Assembly (NCBI RefSeq): GCF_022682495.2
Contig: NC_071397.1
Coordinates: 31,759,427 to 31,823,426 of the forward strand
DNA from: Desmodus rotundus
Taxonomy: Eukaryota; Chordata; Mammalia; Chiroptera; Phyllostomidae
Reading direction: 5' to 3'
DNA length: 64,000 nucleotides
The notes under the pieces: generated by a model
The model's input: the letters and a program-made list of their open reading frames with translations, nothing else
The model's database searches: none
Told to the model about the DNA's origin: nothing
In this document: one piece after another, positions 47,020 to 58,007 of the stretch
How positions within the stretch are numbered: position 1 is the first letter of the stretch
How the letters are laid out: each line of letters starts with the position of its first letter
Made by a program: the position numbers and the translations under genes

Positions 47020-48230
47020 TGCAAATCCACGTGTTTACGAATTAAGTGAAGATGTTTTAATCCACTTGTTCATGACAAAGAGAAAACGTTGCTTTGACGT
47101 AAGTATGAAGTTGTGTGAGGATGTCGTCAGTCCACATTGCTTTGAAAGCTGTGCCGGGATGTCATAGCTCTGCATCTGTTGTCCTGGACACGCAGTCATG
47201 TGGAGAAACAGCTGTGGCTAGGGACACTTAGACTACAGGTACTGAGTCTGTGAGGACTATTTGGAAGTTTCAGTGTGGACGGCGCTATTCCTCCCTGACC
47301 TAAAATCTCTCCAAAGACCCTCGGGACAAAAGCACCTGTCTTGGTGAGGTCCTCCTTGTAGATAGTGGTGAGAAACTGGGAAGTACTCCATGAAAGAGTT
47401 TTTGTTAACCAGCAACATGTCCTAGCAACAGGGGACATCTGCTTTGGGCTGGTAAGTGATCCATGATGTGGTCACTGTCTAGACTGTCTAAACTGTGGGC
47501 TGGACCTGGGACAGAGGAGATTGCTTCCAGCAAGTCCTCTCGGAAACTGTCCACCTGTAATCAGTGTTTGTTGCAACATAAATCAGTACCCCTCCCCTGT
47601 GTGCTGGTTCCTGGAACAGGCCTGTGTCCTGATGTGGTCATGTAAATAATTTCCTTACTAGTAGCATTCACTTAGTAGTAGTGACTGTCCCTTTTGCCCT
47701 ATAAGATTGTTACTTGTTAACTGGCCCAGGGATCCATTTAGATGTCTTGCAGCCACCCAAATCATACCCTGTATGTATGTTTCCCTTAACACACTCTATT
47801 ACTTATCAGACTGAAATGGCCAGACTCTTTCCATCTTTCCCTGCCCTTGGCCTCCAGATGCCGATTTGCAGTCCTGGGACCTTTCCCTGAGTCTGTACTA
47901 ACAGCTGGCTGGGAATTAAACTCATTAGTTGGTCAGGGACTCTCCTGAGTGCCTAGTTATATAAAAGTTAAACCACATATTACATTTTGACTTTATCCCT
48001 CTCATCTTCCCTTGTCTGGAACAATAGTGTGATTAATCTGTGATTTGTTTGGAATGTTATTTCTTTGTTTGGTTTATTAAGAGATATTATCCTGTACACC
48101 CTTAGCATGTGAAATTACTATAATTCCCACAGTGAACCTGTGCTAAATATTTGGCAATGACAGAATCAGTTTCTGAATATAACTTTTGCTGCCTCCCCAA
48201 AACAAAACCCAAATAGCATCATATTATGAT
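47020..48230 (+). repeat. ERV LTR, family X, copy 3 (opposite orientation)
   Basis: Reverse complement of family-X blocks: gttttaatccacttgttcat, atctctccaaagaccctcgg, and at the right end cccacagtgaacctgtgcta followed by aacttttgctgcctcccc. It is the only copy in this orientation. Internal segments (47440-48090) are not shared with the shorter copies. Confidence 0.6.
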
Positions 48231-48399
48231 TATCTTCTGTGCACATGTTAACTTGTTTATTCTCCTGTTACTCTACTCTTGTGTCAATTTTATTATTTAA
48301 TTATTAATCCAATCATAGAACTAAAAAAGGGTAGAGGGGGGTAATTCTCCCCATCCCAACACCAGATTAACAGGAGAAAAACTAACTTCACACATATGG

Positions 48400-48785
48400 G
48401 TGACCCATAAAAATATGCGACTTCCTGAAAGTTGGGTAAAATTGAGGTTTACATGCATGCCATCCTGAGCTAAGGAGAGAGGGTAGAAATCCCAGGCTTC
48501 AAAAGGAAGGAAGACAATTCACAGGAAGATGAGAAAAGCAAATATTTAGTGTAAAAAAAAAAAAGTTTGCCATGCCATGCAGGTAAGTCTTTCTATTAAA
48601 AAAAAAAAAAAAATCTCTGGTAACAGCTCTCTTCCTGGTCCAAGCCCCATATCAAAATTCTCCGAAGCAGTTAAGGGGGAGGTAAAGAAAACTTCCTCAG
48701 TCTGCTGGACCCCAGTTGCCTTCAATTCAAAATAATCCACCTGCCAAAGTGGCACGTTCTGATCCCTCTCAGGACTGAAAAACTG
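48400..48785. repeat. Old interspersed repeat related to 19600-20135
   Basis: catcctgagctaaggagaga, caattcacaggaag and ataatccacctgccaaagtg correspond to ccatcttgagctaaagaaag, ccattcacagaaag and ataatccacatgccaaaatg in 19600-20135. It is probably an old LTR or L1-linked repeat. Confidence 0.5.
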
Positions 48786-48985
48786 ATGGGAAGCAGGGCG
48801 AGTAGCACCACAAGCTCCCGCCACAGGAACAACACTCAGCATGGAGCCACCAGAGCTCTGAACTGCGTCTGCGAGCATCTGTGCTGTATCTCCACTTGTT
48901 TTGTGTATCCTAGTTATGTCCTAAGGTAGTAGTTGTTTCTTCTCCATTCCGGCTTATGGGAGGTTTCACAGGGACACTCTACTTT

Positions 48986-49821
48986 CAGATCATGGGGGAA
49001 ATCTGTATATCCAATCATTTGGAAATTTGAGCAAATTACATTTGTTAATAGAGTATGTAAGTTTTAGTTTCTTAGTTATGAAAGTAGTACATAAGCATTA
49101 ATGTTTTCATTAGAGAAATGTTCATTAAAGTCATAGATTAAGTAGCCAGAGATCAAACAAGGTATAAATAGGACTGAGTATTTGTTCCCTGTAGGTAGAA
49201 AGAATCTCTCCACGAAGCTCCCTGAATCATCACCCTTTGGGCCTCCCGTTCCATATGCTTCTCCTCCTACCTGAAGCTGGTGCTGCCACCAGGGCTCTGG
49301 GTTACATCCCTCTTTTACAAGGGCTTGAAGGCCTCTGTTATCCCCGTGTGCCTCTAGATTGTTAGCCTCTCCCTCCCACGGCATCATCCCTGCCTCAAAC
49401 CAACATCCTACCCTTTTGTACAGGAAGTGACAACCTCACTCAATCCAAAAGCCCTCTCGGTTGCCAACTATTTCTTTGTTCCCCACCTCACCAAAAATTA
49501 CCCAGGCTTTACCATCCAGGAGCATCAGTTCTGTTTACCCAAAAAGGCCGCTAGACAGATCATGGGGGAAATCTGTATATCTAATCATTTAGAAATTTGA
49601 GCAAATTACATTTGTTAATAGAGTATGTAAGTTTTAGTTTCTTAGTTATGAAAGTAGTACATAAGCATTTAGTGTTTTCATTAGAGAAATGTTCATTAAA
49701 GTCATAGATTAAGTAGTAGAGATCAAACAAGGTATAAATAGGACTGAGTATTTGTTCCCTGTAGGTAGAAAGAATCTCTCCATGAAACTCCCTGAATCAT
49801 CACCCTTTTGGCCTCCTGTTC
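48986..49821 (+). repeat. Local duplication, 570-bp offset
   Basis: A block of about 265 bp (48986-49251) recurs at 49556-49821. About ten differences were counted by eye, including a one-base insertion and a one-base deletion. The intervening 300 bases are not duplicated. The block includes agatcatgggggaaatctgt and agtatttgttccctgtaggt. Confidence 0.9.
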
Positions 49822-50557
49822 ACATCCTCCACATGCGACTCCATTTAAGTGCTTCTACTCCCTCCAAACCGGCTCCTAAAAATCTCACAGCTACAACTGA
49901 ACTGTTCCTGAAAAAGTGAGCAGAGAGCCCTGTGGACACAAACTAAGGGGCAGTTCTTTGCCCTCATCTGCCTGGACTGCTGGGCAGCCTTCCCCACAAC
50001 ACCGTTCTCTTTGAAACTCCACTCTCACCGGTAGTAACCCAGGCAAAAATGGAGAGCTTGAGTCTAAAGCAGTAGGGGGCTGGTTTCACACAGGCCCCCG
50101 AAACTGAACAGCTGAAATCAATTTGAGAAAATATTTTTCTTTTCCTCATCATAACCTGGAGCACTGATTCACACAAAACCAATATTTAAAAAACCCCATT
50201 TATTATTATAAAACCATTGACACCCCTTAAAAGCTCAAGTTTGCAAAAACTTGAATGGGACACAATTAAGAACCATTGCCACACACCCTTCCTCAACCGC
50301 ACTTTCACCGCACAAGCAAAATTAGGTGGGGCCCTTAGCCTCCTGACCTCCAGGACGTCATTCCCTCTCCAAGCAATGCCATCCTCTGGTGAGGTCAGCC
50401 ACAAGCACATCTGAATAAGGGATTCGGCAGAGGCCCCACCCAACCTTAAACAGAGCACCCGGAGGCCCACGCAGAACTTTGCAGCCATCTAGCCCCAGTT
50501 CTGGCTAAAAAGAAAGCTGCTGATCAAGTGTATGCTTTCTGGAGAATACTCCTAGAG
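49822..50557. other. Intergenic, nothing assigned
   Basis: Moderate GC content, no recognised repeat or exon. Open frames on the minus strand (50186-50488, 49964-50182) match no known family. Confidence 0.4.
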
Positions 50558-50905
50558 TGGTGATTTTTAAATGTAGACATGCATCAGAATCACCTGGAGG
50601 GCGGGTTAAAAGCCAGTTCGCTGCCATTACTGGTGTGGCTGTTATGTTGGGGGCTCCGTTCCCAGTCGGGGCACATATCTAGGTTGCCAGGTTCTATCCC
50701 CGGTTGGGCGTGAATGGGAGGCAACCAATCGATGTTTCTCACATTGACTCTCTCTCTCTCTCAAATCAATAAACATTTTTTAAAATAATTTTAAAAAATA
50801 ACAGATTACTGTATCCCACCCCAAGAGTTTCTGATTCTATCCTCTGGGGTGGGTGTCAGGGTTTGCATTTTTAACACATTCCCAGGTGATGCTTTGAATT
50901 CCTGA
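50558..50905. repeat. MER5A (hAT-Charlie type), split by a SINE
   Basis: Left part tgcatcagaatcacctggag; right part ccaagagtttctgattct, tttgcatttttaacacattc and ccaggtgatgctttgaatt. The two halves flank the SINE at 50625-50800. Confidence 0.8.
50625..50800 (+). mobile_element. VES-like SINE nested in MER5A
   Basis: It has ggtgtggct, ccgttcccagtcggggcaca, gaggcaaccaatcgatgttt, a (ct)n tract and an A-rich tail. It interrupts the MER5A copy flanking it on both sides. Confidence 0.85.
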
Positions 50906-51169
50906 GTCCCAGATTATGTAAGTGACAAGAAAGACTTGGCGGAAAACAATCCCCTAAAGCGCTGCCTGAAATCACCCGGGGCTCATCTAACCCTGGAGTG
51001 AGCAGATATCCTGAACTTTGCACTTTTGGTCTAGCCACAACGGGCTCCCCCACCGCATCTCACTGTTCCCGTGCTGGAGCTGGGGCCCACACCCAGGGAT
51101 TAGACTCCTGGTCGTTCTCAGAACTGTCCCAGACCCTCAGACTAAGGTACCAGAGTGAGCCAGAAAGGT

Positions 51170-52760
51170 GCGGGGAAGCGAAAATGAAGCGCCCCTACCA
51201 GGGCCCCTGAAGTCGTCACCTCGATTTCCGCGGACCCGACGCTGGAAAGCCAAAGGCCATAATCAGGGGCTTCCCAAGGTACTAGCAAAAAGGCTCTCCT
51301 ATAGTGAAGATCAGGACTCCGCATCCCGGGACCACGTTCACCGTGAGTAAACACCGGAGCCTCCTCTGGGGTTCCGCCAGCGTTTCGCCACTCCGGGCTG
51401 AAGGAAAGGGGGCGCCAAACCGGGGGCAGGGACAGCCCCCGGTACCGCTGAGGCGGCCGGCAGGGAGGGACCAGATATGATGGGAGAAGCGGGCTTCAGG
51501 TCACGAGAGAAAGGGGCAAGAGTCCACCCACACTGGACCAATGGATGATAGTTCAGGACTCCAGAAGCTTTCTAGAGGCACGGATTAGGTCCCCCTCCCC
51601 CCAAACCCCGCGAGAGAAGTAATTTAGGCGGAACCGGGATTAGATGAGACGGGCAGGACCTCCGAGGGTTTGAGCTCCGGGCTCACTCAGCACGCGACGC
51701 CGGTAACAAGCACAAATCAATGTAAACAGTCTCTGGGTTAGGGTGGACGTTTAGTAACGATCTCGGAATTCGGACGCGACGAAGCCTTCCGCGCTGGCGT
51801 GGAGAAGGAGCGACGCCCGCCGCGAGCTAAGGGGACCCGGCGGAATGGGGCTACCGGCGGTCCTCCGGCGCCGCGCCCGCGCCGTGGCTGCTCTCCGGAC
51901 TCGCGCCTGACGCTCCAACGCAGCCCTCGGGCTCCCCCGCGCTCCCCTTCTTCTGTCCTCTGCACGCACCGTTCGCGCGCGGGAGTGCTCTCAGTCACGC
52001 CCCGGCCTTTCCCTGGCCCTCGCCACCGGCCCTGGAACACACCGCAGCCCTCCAGGCTCCAAGTTTGCGAGACCCCCTGGCCGACCGCACGGGTTAGCCG
52101 AGGGACGCGCTCCTTGGGAGCCAAGCGGGGCGGAGTGGAATCTGTAAACACGGGTGGGGTGAAAGGTGGCGGCTGATGGAACCCACGCCTCCTCCAAGGA
52201 CTCCATCATCCGCAAAGCCTCCACGTCTTCTAGAAGGCCCTTCTCTCGGGGCCCGCATTCTCCCACAGCCGCAGAAACCACACCAGCCCTCGGGGGGCAA
52301 CGTGCACCAGTGCCGGGGCCTGGCCGTGGGACGAGCAGTGTGGAGTGTCTTCAGCGGGCTGTTGGCTTCAATGGTGACCTCCCGCAAGAAAACGGAGGCT
52401 CCGAGACGTGAAACAGCTCGTTTGGAGAGGGAAAACTGCACTTGGATCCAAGGCTGTGTGGCTCTAAGGTCCGAGCCGTCCCTAAGAGACCAGATTAAAC
52501 TTTCGCGCTGAGTGGCGTGAACTAAGAGCAGATGTCCGGAGGAAGCTGGTCCCCTGGAACCTGCAAGGTGGATGGGCACCACTGTCCCTCCCGGCAACTC
52601 CCGGCCCCCCAGCCCAGGCGCCCTGTGTCGGTTCTGCGCCTCCGCAGCTCCCGACGTTTCGGTGTCCAGCGAGGCTGGAACCGTCAAACCAGTGGGACTC
52701 GCAGCAGGATGGAGTCGGTGAGCGAAGGAGTCTGTGTGCAGCCTAGAGCGAGCTCCAGTT
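51170..52760. promoter_or_regulatory. CpG-rich block, candidate CpG island/promoter
   Basis: CpG density and GC content rise sharply here compared with the AT-rich flanks (ggcgccgcgcccgcgccgtg near 51868, gttcgcgcgcgggagtgctc near 51970). Several frames are open on both strands, as expected in GC-rich DNA, but none has a recognised protein. Possible splice donors on the + strand are gtgagtaaac at about 51342 and gtgagcgaag at about 52719. It may serve an unannotated or non-coding transcript, or a gene whose coding exons lie outside the window. Confidence 0.6.
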
Positions 52761-52819
52761 CCTGGCGCTCACCAGCGATATGAGTAAATTTACTCATCTA
52801 CCTTTAAACTGCAGATCAG

Positions 52820-53030
52820 CCCTGGCCGGTGTGGCTTAGTTGGTAGGGCTTCCTCCCTCCCGCAAAGCGAAAGGTCGCCTTTGGTTTCCCGTTAGGGCAC
52901 AGGCCTAGGTGGCATTGGGTTCCCGGTCAGGCTTGTAGGAGAGGCAACAGATGGATGTTTCTCTCCCTCTCTTTCCCCTCCCTTCCCTTCTTTCTTAAAT
53001 AAACACATACATACACACATACACCAACCA
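52820..53030 (+). mobile_element. VES SINE
   Basis: Begins ccctggccggtgtggcttag and ends in an (ca/ta)-rich tail. It is flanked by cagatcag at 52812-52819 and 53031-53038, a short target-site duplication. It sits at the right edge of the CpG-rich block. Confidence 0.88.
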
Positions 53031-53039
53031 CAGATCAGT

Positions 53040-53814
53040 TGTGAAACTCTTGTATGCAGTATTTGAGCTGTGGTGGTGCAACTGATAGAATTCACACGTA
53101 AGCGACGCCATTTCGATTAAGTGCGGTTAAGTGTTGGAATTTTTTTCAAGGTCTGTAATAATTTCACAGACCTCGCCTATTCGCACCTGTTCTTCTGCTC
53201 TCCTTAACACAGATTGTTTATTTTCCCTATCATATGCAAACAAAAATAAGTATTTCTGGATTTCCCCCTCTGCCTTGCAAGGCAAAAGGCCTCTAAGTAC
53301 CTCTCCTTCAATCACTGGCTGACTTGTTCAATCCTTTGAGCATCCACCTTACCTTGCCTTTTATCTGCTACCTTGTGGTAATTTTCAGATCTATCTATGA
53401 CAAGTAGTGTTGTGGCCCAAGAGCCTGAGCTACAGTTATGGTGAACACTGCAACCTCTGACTTACAGCTCTGAATTTGGGTAGCTCCAGACGCATGTGCA
53501 GAAGAGGTCTACTGGGGTGCCCAAACAACCTTCACAGTTCACCAGGGCTGGTAGCAGCAGGGAAATGGGAACAAGTGGGGAGACAGTGTATATGAGGAAT
53601 AGTACCAGACAGATCTTAAAGTCCTGATTTGGTCATTTACAGCTTGTGAGGCAATTTCTTTCTATGAGATTGGCTTTTCCAAACCAAAAATGAAATACAG
53701 CAGGACCTTGAATAACTCATTTCAATCAACGTGGTTTTATAATGTTGATGTGAGAAAAAATCAATTCCCAGCCAGGAATTGAATATTCCTGTGTGGCATT
53801 TGTACATTTTCCCC
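53040..53814. other. Intergenic, nothing assigned
   Basis: No supported coding exon or repeat family. Confidence 0.4.
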
Positions 53815-54040
53815 ATGTCTGCACATGGGTTTTTCCAGGTACTCCATTTTCCTCCCACGTCCCAAAGGTAAGCACGTTAGATAAACTGGCGCATCTAAAT
53901 TGTCCCAGAGCGAGTGTGGGTGTTTGAGAGCGCAGCCTGCAATGGAGCGGGTTCCTGTCCAGCATTAGGTCCTGCCTTTCACCCTGAGCTGCCAGGATGG
54001 GATCCTGCCTCCTGACCCAGGAATAAATGTGTTGGAAAAT
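53815..54040 (+). repeat. Possible ancient vertebrate retroposon 3' end
   Basis: gtaagcacgttagataaact, gcatctaaattgtcccagag, gcctgcaatggagcgggttc, ctgtccagcattaggtcctg and aggaataaatgtg recall a 3' repeat common in fishes and other vertebrates ('...taaattgcccgtaggtgtgaatgtg...ctgtccagggtgtaccccgcct...'). The match is by memory of the pattern only. Confidence 0.4.
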
Positions 54041-54342
54041 TTTTATCTTACTTGTTTTTATTAATCTTTCCTAAATGTATGTATAGCTTACATTTATTTC
54101 AATGTTTAATATTAGAAATGTTTGGGTCCTTATTTGGAAGTTTAATGGTGTTTTTGTGATCAGAAATATGCTGTAGGAACTTAACTCTTTTTCTCTTTTA
54201 TTTTTTCTTTTTTAAACTTTTTTAATATCAAATAGCTTATGGCAAAATTGGTTTCCTTATCAACATTTTGTTTAAATTTCAGTTGCCAAGAACTTATTGA
54301 AGACTTTAAGTTAAGACTTACTATAATCATCTTTTCTTTGTG

Positions 54343-54376
<34 letters not shown>

Positions 54377-54879
54377 TCAAGTATTTAATGCCTACTAGGA
54401 ATAAACTATTGCTGGTATTATTTTTACATGAATGTTTTGTGGAAAAAATGCCCCTTCTACCCCACCCACCCCCACCTAATCCATTCCTCCACTGCTGAAT
54501 GGGAAAGGATAGAAGCACCCTCTTTTCTTAAGGTACCTGCCCTCATGTCTTGCATTTACAATGGCTGCTTTTAAAGCATTCCTGAGCCAAAGGCACTGAA
54601 CTATGTTTTAAAAGACTAGTTCTTCTCCTACCATTGCTGCTTGACATTACATGGATTAAGGGCTTGGACCCAAGGTCAAGATTCGGGACTATCACAAACT
54701 TTTATAGACTCATAATGTTTTGAGTAATTTCAGGGTCAGACACTGACCCCAAAATAAGGTAGGGCACTACAACAAGAGATATACCCTGAGATCCATGGTA
54801 TCTGTGCAAGTCTATCAAATTTGCATATATAGCTCCTAACAAATTCTCTGTCCAATAGACCTTTTTGCAATAATGGAAA
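54041..54879. other. AT-rich intergenic with (AG)n
   Basis: No gene seen. It contains the (AG)n tract. Confidence 0.4.
54345..54373 (+). repeat. (AG)n microsatellite
   Basis: About 14 perfect AG dinucleotides. Confidence 0.95.
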
Positions 54880-55010
54880 TATTTATTTATGTTGTCCAGT
54901 ATGGTAGCCAGTGGCCACATGTAGCTATTGAGCACTTGGAATATGGCTAGTGCTATGAGATATTGAATTTTTAATTTAATTTTAATTACCACATGTAATC
55001 AAACTATGAG
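54880..55010. repeat. Old DNA-transposon-like repeat
   Basis: tagccagtggccacatgtag, ctattgagcacttggaatat and an AT-rich taatttaattttaatt stretch match a common mammalian nonautonomous DNA element. The family was not assigned. Confidence 0.5.
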
Positions 55011-55361
55011 ACAGCAGAAAGATCAGTGGTAGCAAGGGGCTTGGGGAAAGGTGACTAAATGAAATACAGTGTGTTACTGGGGTGGTGAAACTATTCAATA
55101 TGTTCCAATAATGGTGGATACATGATATTATGCATTTGTTAAGCCATAGAATTTACAACACCAAGAGTGGTACTTAATGTATGGAAATTAAGAAGAAATC
55201 ATTTAGGAGGCTGGAGGATCTCAGAAAAGAAACCAGATTGTGATAAGAGAGTCTAAGTATCACAACTGTATGAAATAACTCACTGAAGCGAGAGGAGAGT
55301 GAGGGAAAGGCACTGACGTAAGTAACTTTGGAAAAGAATGGCATCTATAGAACTAAAAGCA

Positions 55362-55575
55362 TGCCCTGGCTGGTGTGGCTCAGTGGATTGAGCGCTGACT
55401 TGTGAACCGAAAGGTTGCCCGTTTGATTCCCAACCAGGTCACATGCCTGGGTTGCAGCCCAGGTCCCCAGCTGGAGGCGCACAAGAGGCAATCACACATT
55501 AATGTTTCTCTCCCTCTCTTTCCCCCTCCCTTCCCCTCTGTCTAAAAACAAATAAATAAAATCTTAAAAAAAAAC
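55362..55575 (+). mobile_element. VES SINE with 9-bp flanking repeat
   Basis: Full-length copy beginning GCCCTGGCTGGTGTGGCTCAG, flanked by ctaaaagca at 55353-55361 and 55576-55584. Confidence 0.92.
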
Positions 55576-55851
55576 CCTAAAAGCAAAAGAAACTGCACAT
55601 AAGTGCCATACTGTAGTTGATAAAGTTGTTTCCCATGGAGGTACAGATTAGCAGTTCTGATACTGTTATACATACCCACCGGAATGGAACAATTAAGTAA
55701 ATGGATGGTGGATGGATGGATGGTGGAAGCCAGGTTTCTCATTGTTGGAATAGGAATTTACAGATAAGCAATGATCTATGATCTATACTGTATAGAATGA
55801 TCTATGGACTAATGGATTATAGAATTTAAGACATCAGTAGGAACTCATTTA

Positions 55852-57698
55852 TTTTTTTAATATATTTTATTGATTATGCTATTACATTTGTCCCATTTCC
55901 CCCCCTTCACTCCACTACATCCTGCACACCCCATCCCTCCCACATTCCCCCCCTAGAGTTCATGTCCATGGGTCATACATATAAGTTCTTTGGCTTCTGC
56001 ATTTCCTATATTATTCTTACCCTCTCCCTGTCTATTTTCTACCTACCATTTATGCTACTTATTCTCTGTAACTTTCCCCCCTCTCTCCCCTCCCACTCCC
56101 CTGTTGATAACCCTCCATGTGATCTCCATTTCTGTGGTTCTGTTCCTGTTCTAGTTGTTGGCTTAGTTTGCTTTTGTTTTTATTTTAGGTGTGGTTGTTA
56201 ATAACTGGGAGTTTGCTGTCATTTTTACTGTTCATATTTTTTTATCTTCTTTTTCTTAGATAAATCCTTTTAATATTTCGTATAATAAGGACTTGGTGAT
56301 GATGAACTCCTTTAAGTTGACCATATCTGAGAAGCACTTTATCTGCCCTTCCATTCTAAATGAAAGCTTTGCTGGATAGAGCAATCTTGGATGTAGGTCC
56401 TTGCCTTTCATGACTTGGAATACTTCTTGCCAGCCCCTTCTTGCCTGTAAGGTCTCTTTGGAGAAATCAGCTGACAGTCTTATGGGAACTCCTTTGTAGG
56501 TAACTATCTCCTTTTCTCTTGCTGCTTTTAAGATTCTCTCCTTCTTTTTAATCTTGGGTAATGTAATTATGATGTGCCTTGGTGTGTTCCTTCTTGAGTC
56601 CAGCTTCTTTGGGACTCTCTGAGCTTCCTGGACTTCCTGGAAGTCTATTTCCTTTGCCAGATTAGGGAAGTTCTCCTTCATTATTTGTTCAAGTAAGTTT
56701 TCAAGTTTTTGCTCTTCCTCTTCTCCTTCTGGTACCCCTATAATTCGGATGTTGGAATGTTTCAAGATGTCTTGGAGGTTCCTAAGCCTCTCCTCATTTT
56801 TCTGAATTCTTGTTTCTTCATTCTTTTCTGGTTGGATGTTTCTTTCTTCCTTCTGGTCCACACCGTTGATTTGAGTTCCATTTCCTTCCCATCACTATTG
56901 GTTCCCTGTACATTTTCCTTTATTTCTCTTAGCATAGCCTTCATTTTTTCATCTAATTTGTGATCAAATTCTGTGAGCTTCCTGATTACCAGTGTTTTGA
57001 ACTGTGCATCTGATAGGTTGGCTATCTCTTCATTGCTTAGTTGTATTTTTTCTGGAGCTTTGTTCTGTTCTTTCATTTGGGCCTTTTTTTTTTTTTGACT
57101 TGGCACGCCTGTTATGTAAAGGGGCAGAGCCTTAGGTATTCACCAGGGTGGGGTAACACTGGTAGCTGTATTGTGACGCTATACATGGGGGAGGGGCCAA
57201 GAGGGAGCAATGGCGCTTGCTCCGCTTTCTACCAGTTTTCAATCACTCCTTCTGCTACCCACAAGTAAATTGGGCCCCTCTGGTGCTGATTCCTGAGTGT
57301 GTGGGCTTGTGCATGCTCTAGGCCCCTGTGGGTCTCTCCAACGAACTCTCCTGTGAAGCTGGGAGTTTCTCCTGCTGCCGCCTCAACCCCCACAGGTGTT
57401 TTCAATCAGAGGTTTGAGGCTTTATTTCCCCCGCGCTGGAGCCCTGGGTTGTGTGGTCTGTCACCCAGTCCACCAGCCACCTTGCCGCGAGTCCTCTCCG
57501 CCCGCCTGCCCGTCTCTGCCCCTCCTACCGGTCTGGATGAAGGTTTCTTCTTTATCTCCTTGGTTGTCGGACTTCCATACAGTTCGATTTTCTGTCATTT
57601 CTGGTTGTTTTTCATTTTTAAATTGTTGTTGTCCTTCTTTTGGTTGTGCGAGGAGGTGCAGTGTGTCTACCTATGCCTTCATCTTTGCCTGAAGTCCC
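55852..57698 (-). mobile_element. Full-length HAL1 with 17-bp target-site duplication
   Basis: Minus-strand element bounded by cagtaggaactcattta at 55835-55851 and 57699-57715. Reading leftward it has a leader (about 57698-57107), ORF1 (57106-56256), a 3' UTR and an A-rich tail (T-run at 55852). ORF2 is absent by structure rather than by truncation. The perfect duplication and near-intact ORF1 make it the youngest HAL1 here. Confidence 0.92.
56256..57106 (-). pseudogene. HAL1 ORF1p-like, single frameshift
   Basis: Two overlapping frames (57106-56762 and 56861-56256) together cover the whole ORF1: a lysine-rich N-terminus, a coiled-coil region, an RRM-like part and the conserved C-terminal domain (RLSADFSKET, RLLYPAKLSF, ending LKGFI). 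Alignment to the copy at 12150 suggests one single-base deletion in the AAGGAAATGG region near 56880. No other disruption was seen. Confidence 0.85.
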
Positions 57699-57825
57699 CA
57701 GTAGGAACTCATTTAATACAGATGGTTAATATAGAAATATTTAGAAATACACACACTCACATATCTCTTTGCTGTTAACTGAAATGGCCTAAAAGAAACA
57801 CTCCAATAGAAATGATCACATCTAG

Positions 57826-57990
57826 CCCTGTCAGGGTGGCTCACTTGATTGAAGTGTTCCCGTACACCAGAAAGTTTGCTCTCGATCAGGAGCAAACAAT
57901 TATAAGGACAACTGATCAGTGTTTTTTTTTTCTCTCTCTCTCTAGTCATGTCCTCAGGTAAGCATTTTAAAAATAAATAAATAAATAAAA
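57826..57990 (+). mobile_element. VES-like SINE, decayed
   Basis: It has ccctgtcagggtggctcact, a (ct)n tract and an aaataaataaataaataaaa tail. It is flanked by a 17-bp imperfect duplication at 57809-57825 and 57991-58007 (gaaatga..acatctag, two mismatches). Confidence 0.78.
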
Positions 57991-58007
57991 GAAATGAGTA
58001 CATCTAG

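Noticed and set aside
51738..52687. Long GC-rich open frames as a coding gene (51738-52151, 52094-52687 on the minus strand; 51799-52176, 52176-52511 on the plus strand)
   Set aside because: Overlapping open frames on both strands are expected in a CpG island because stop codons are AT-rich. None resembles a known protein.
54345..54373. CRISPR-like or satellite array
   Set aside because: It is a plain dinucleotide microsatellite. No spaced direct repeats of CRISPR type were found anywhere.
57299..57778. 159-codon + strand frame as a gene
   Set aside because: It is antisense to the HAL1 leader and crosses the element's target-site duplication.
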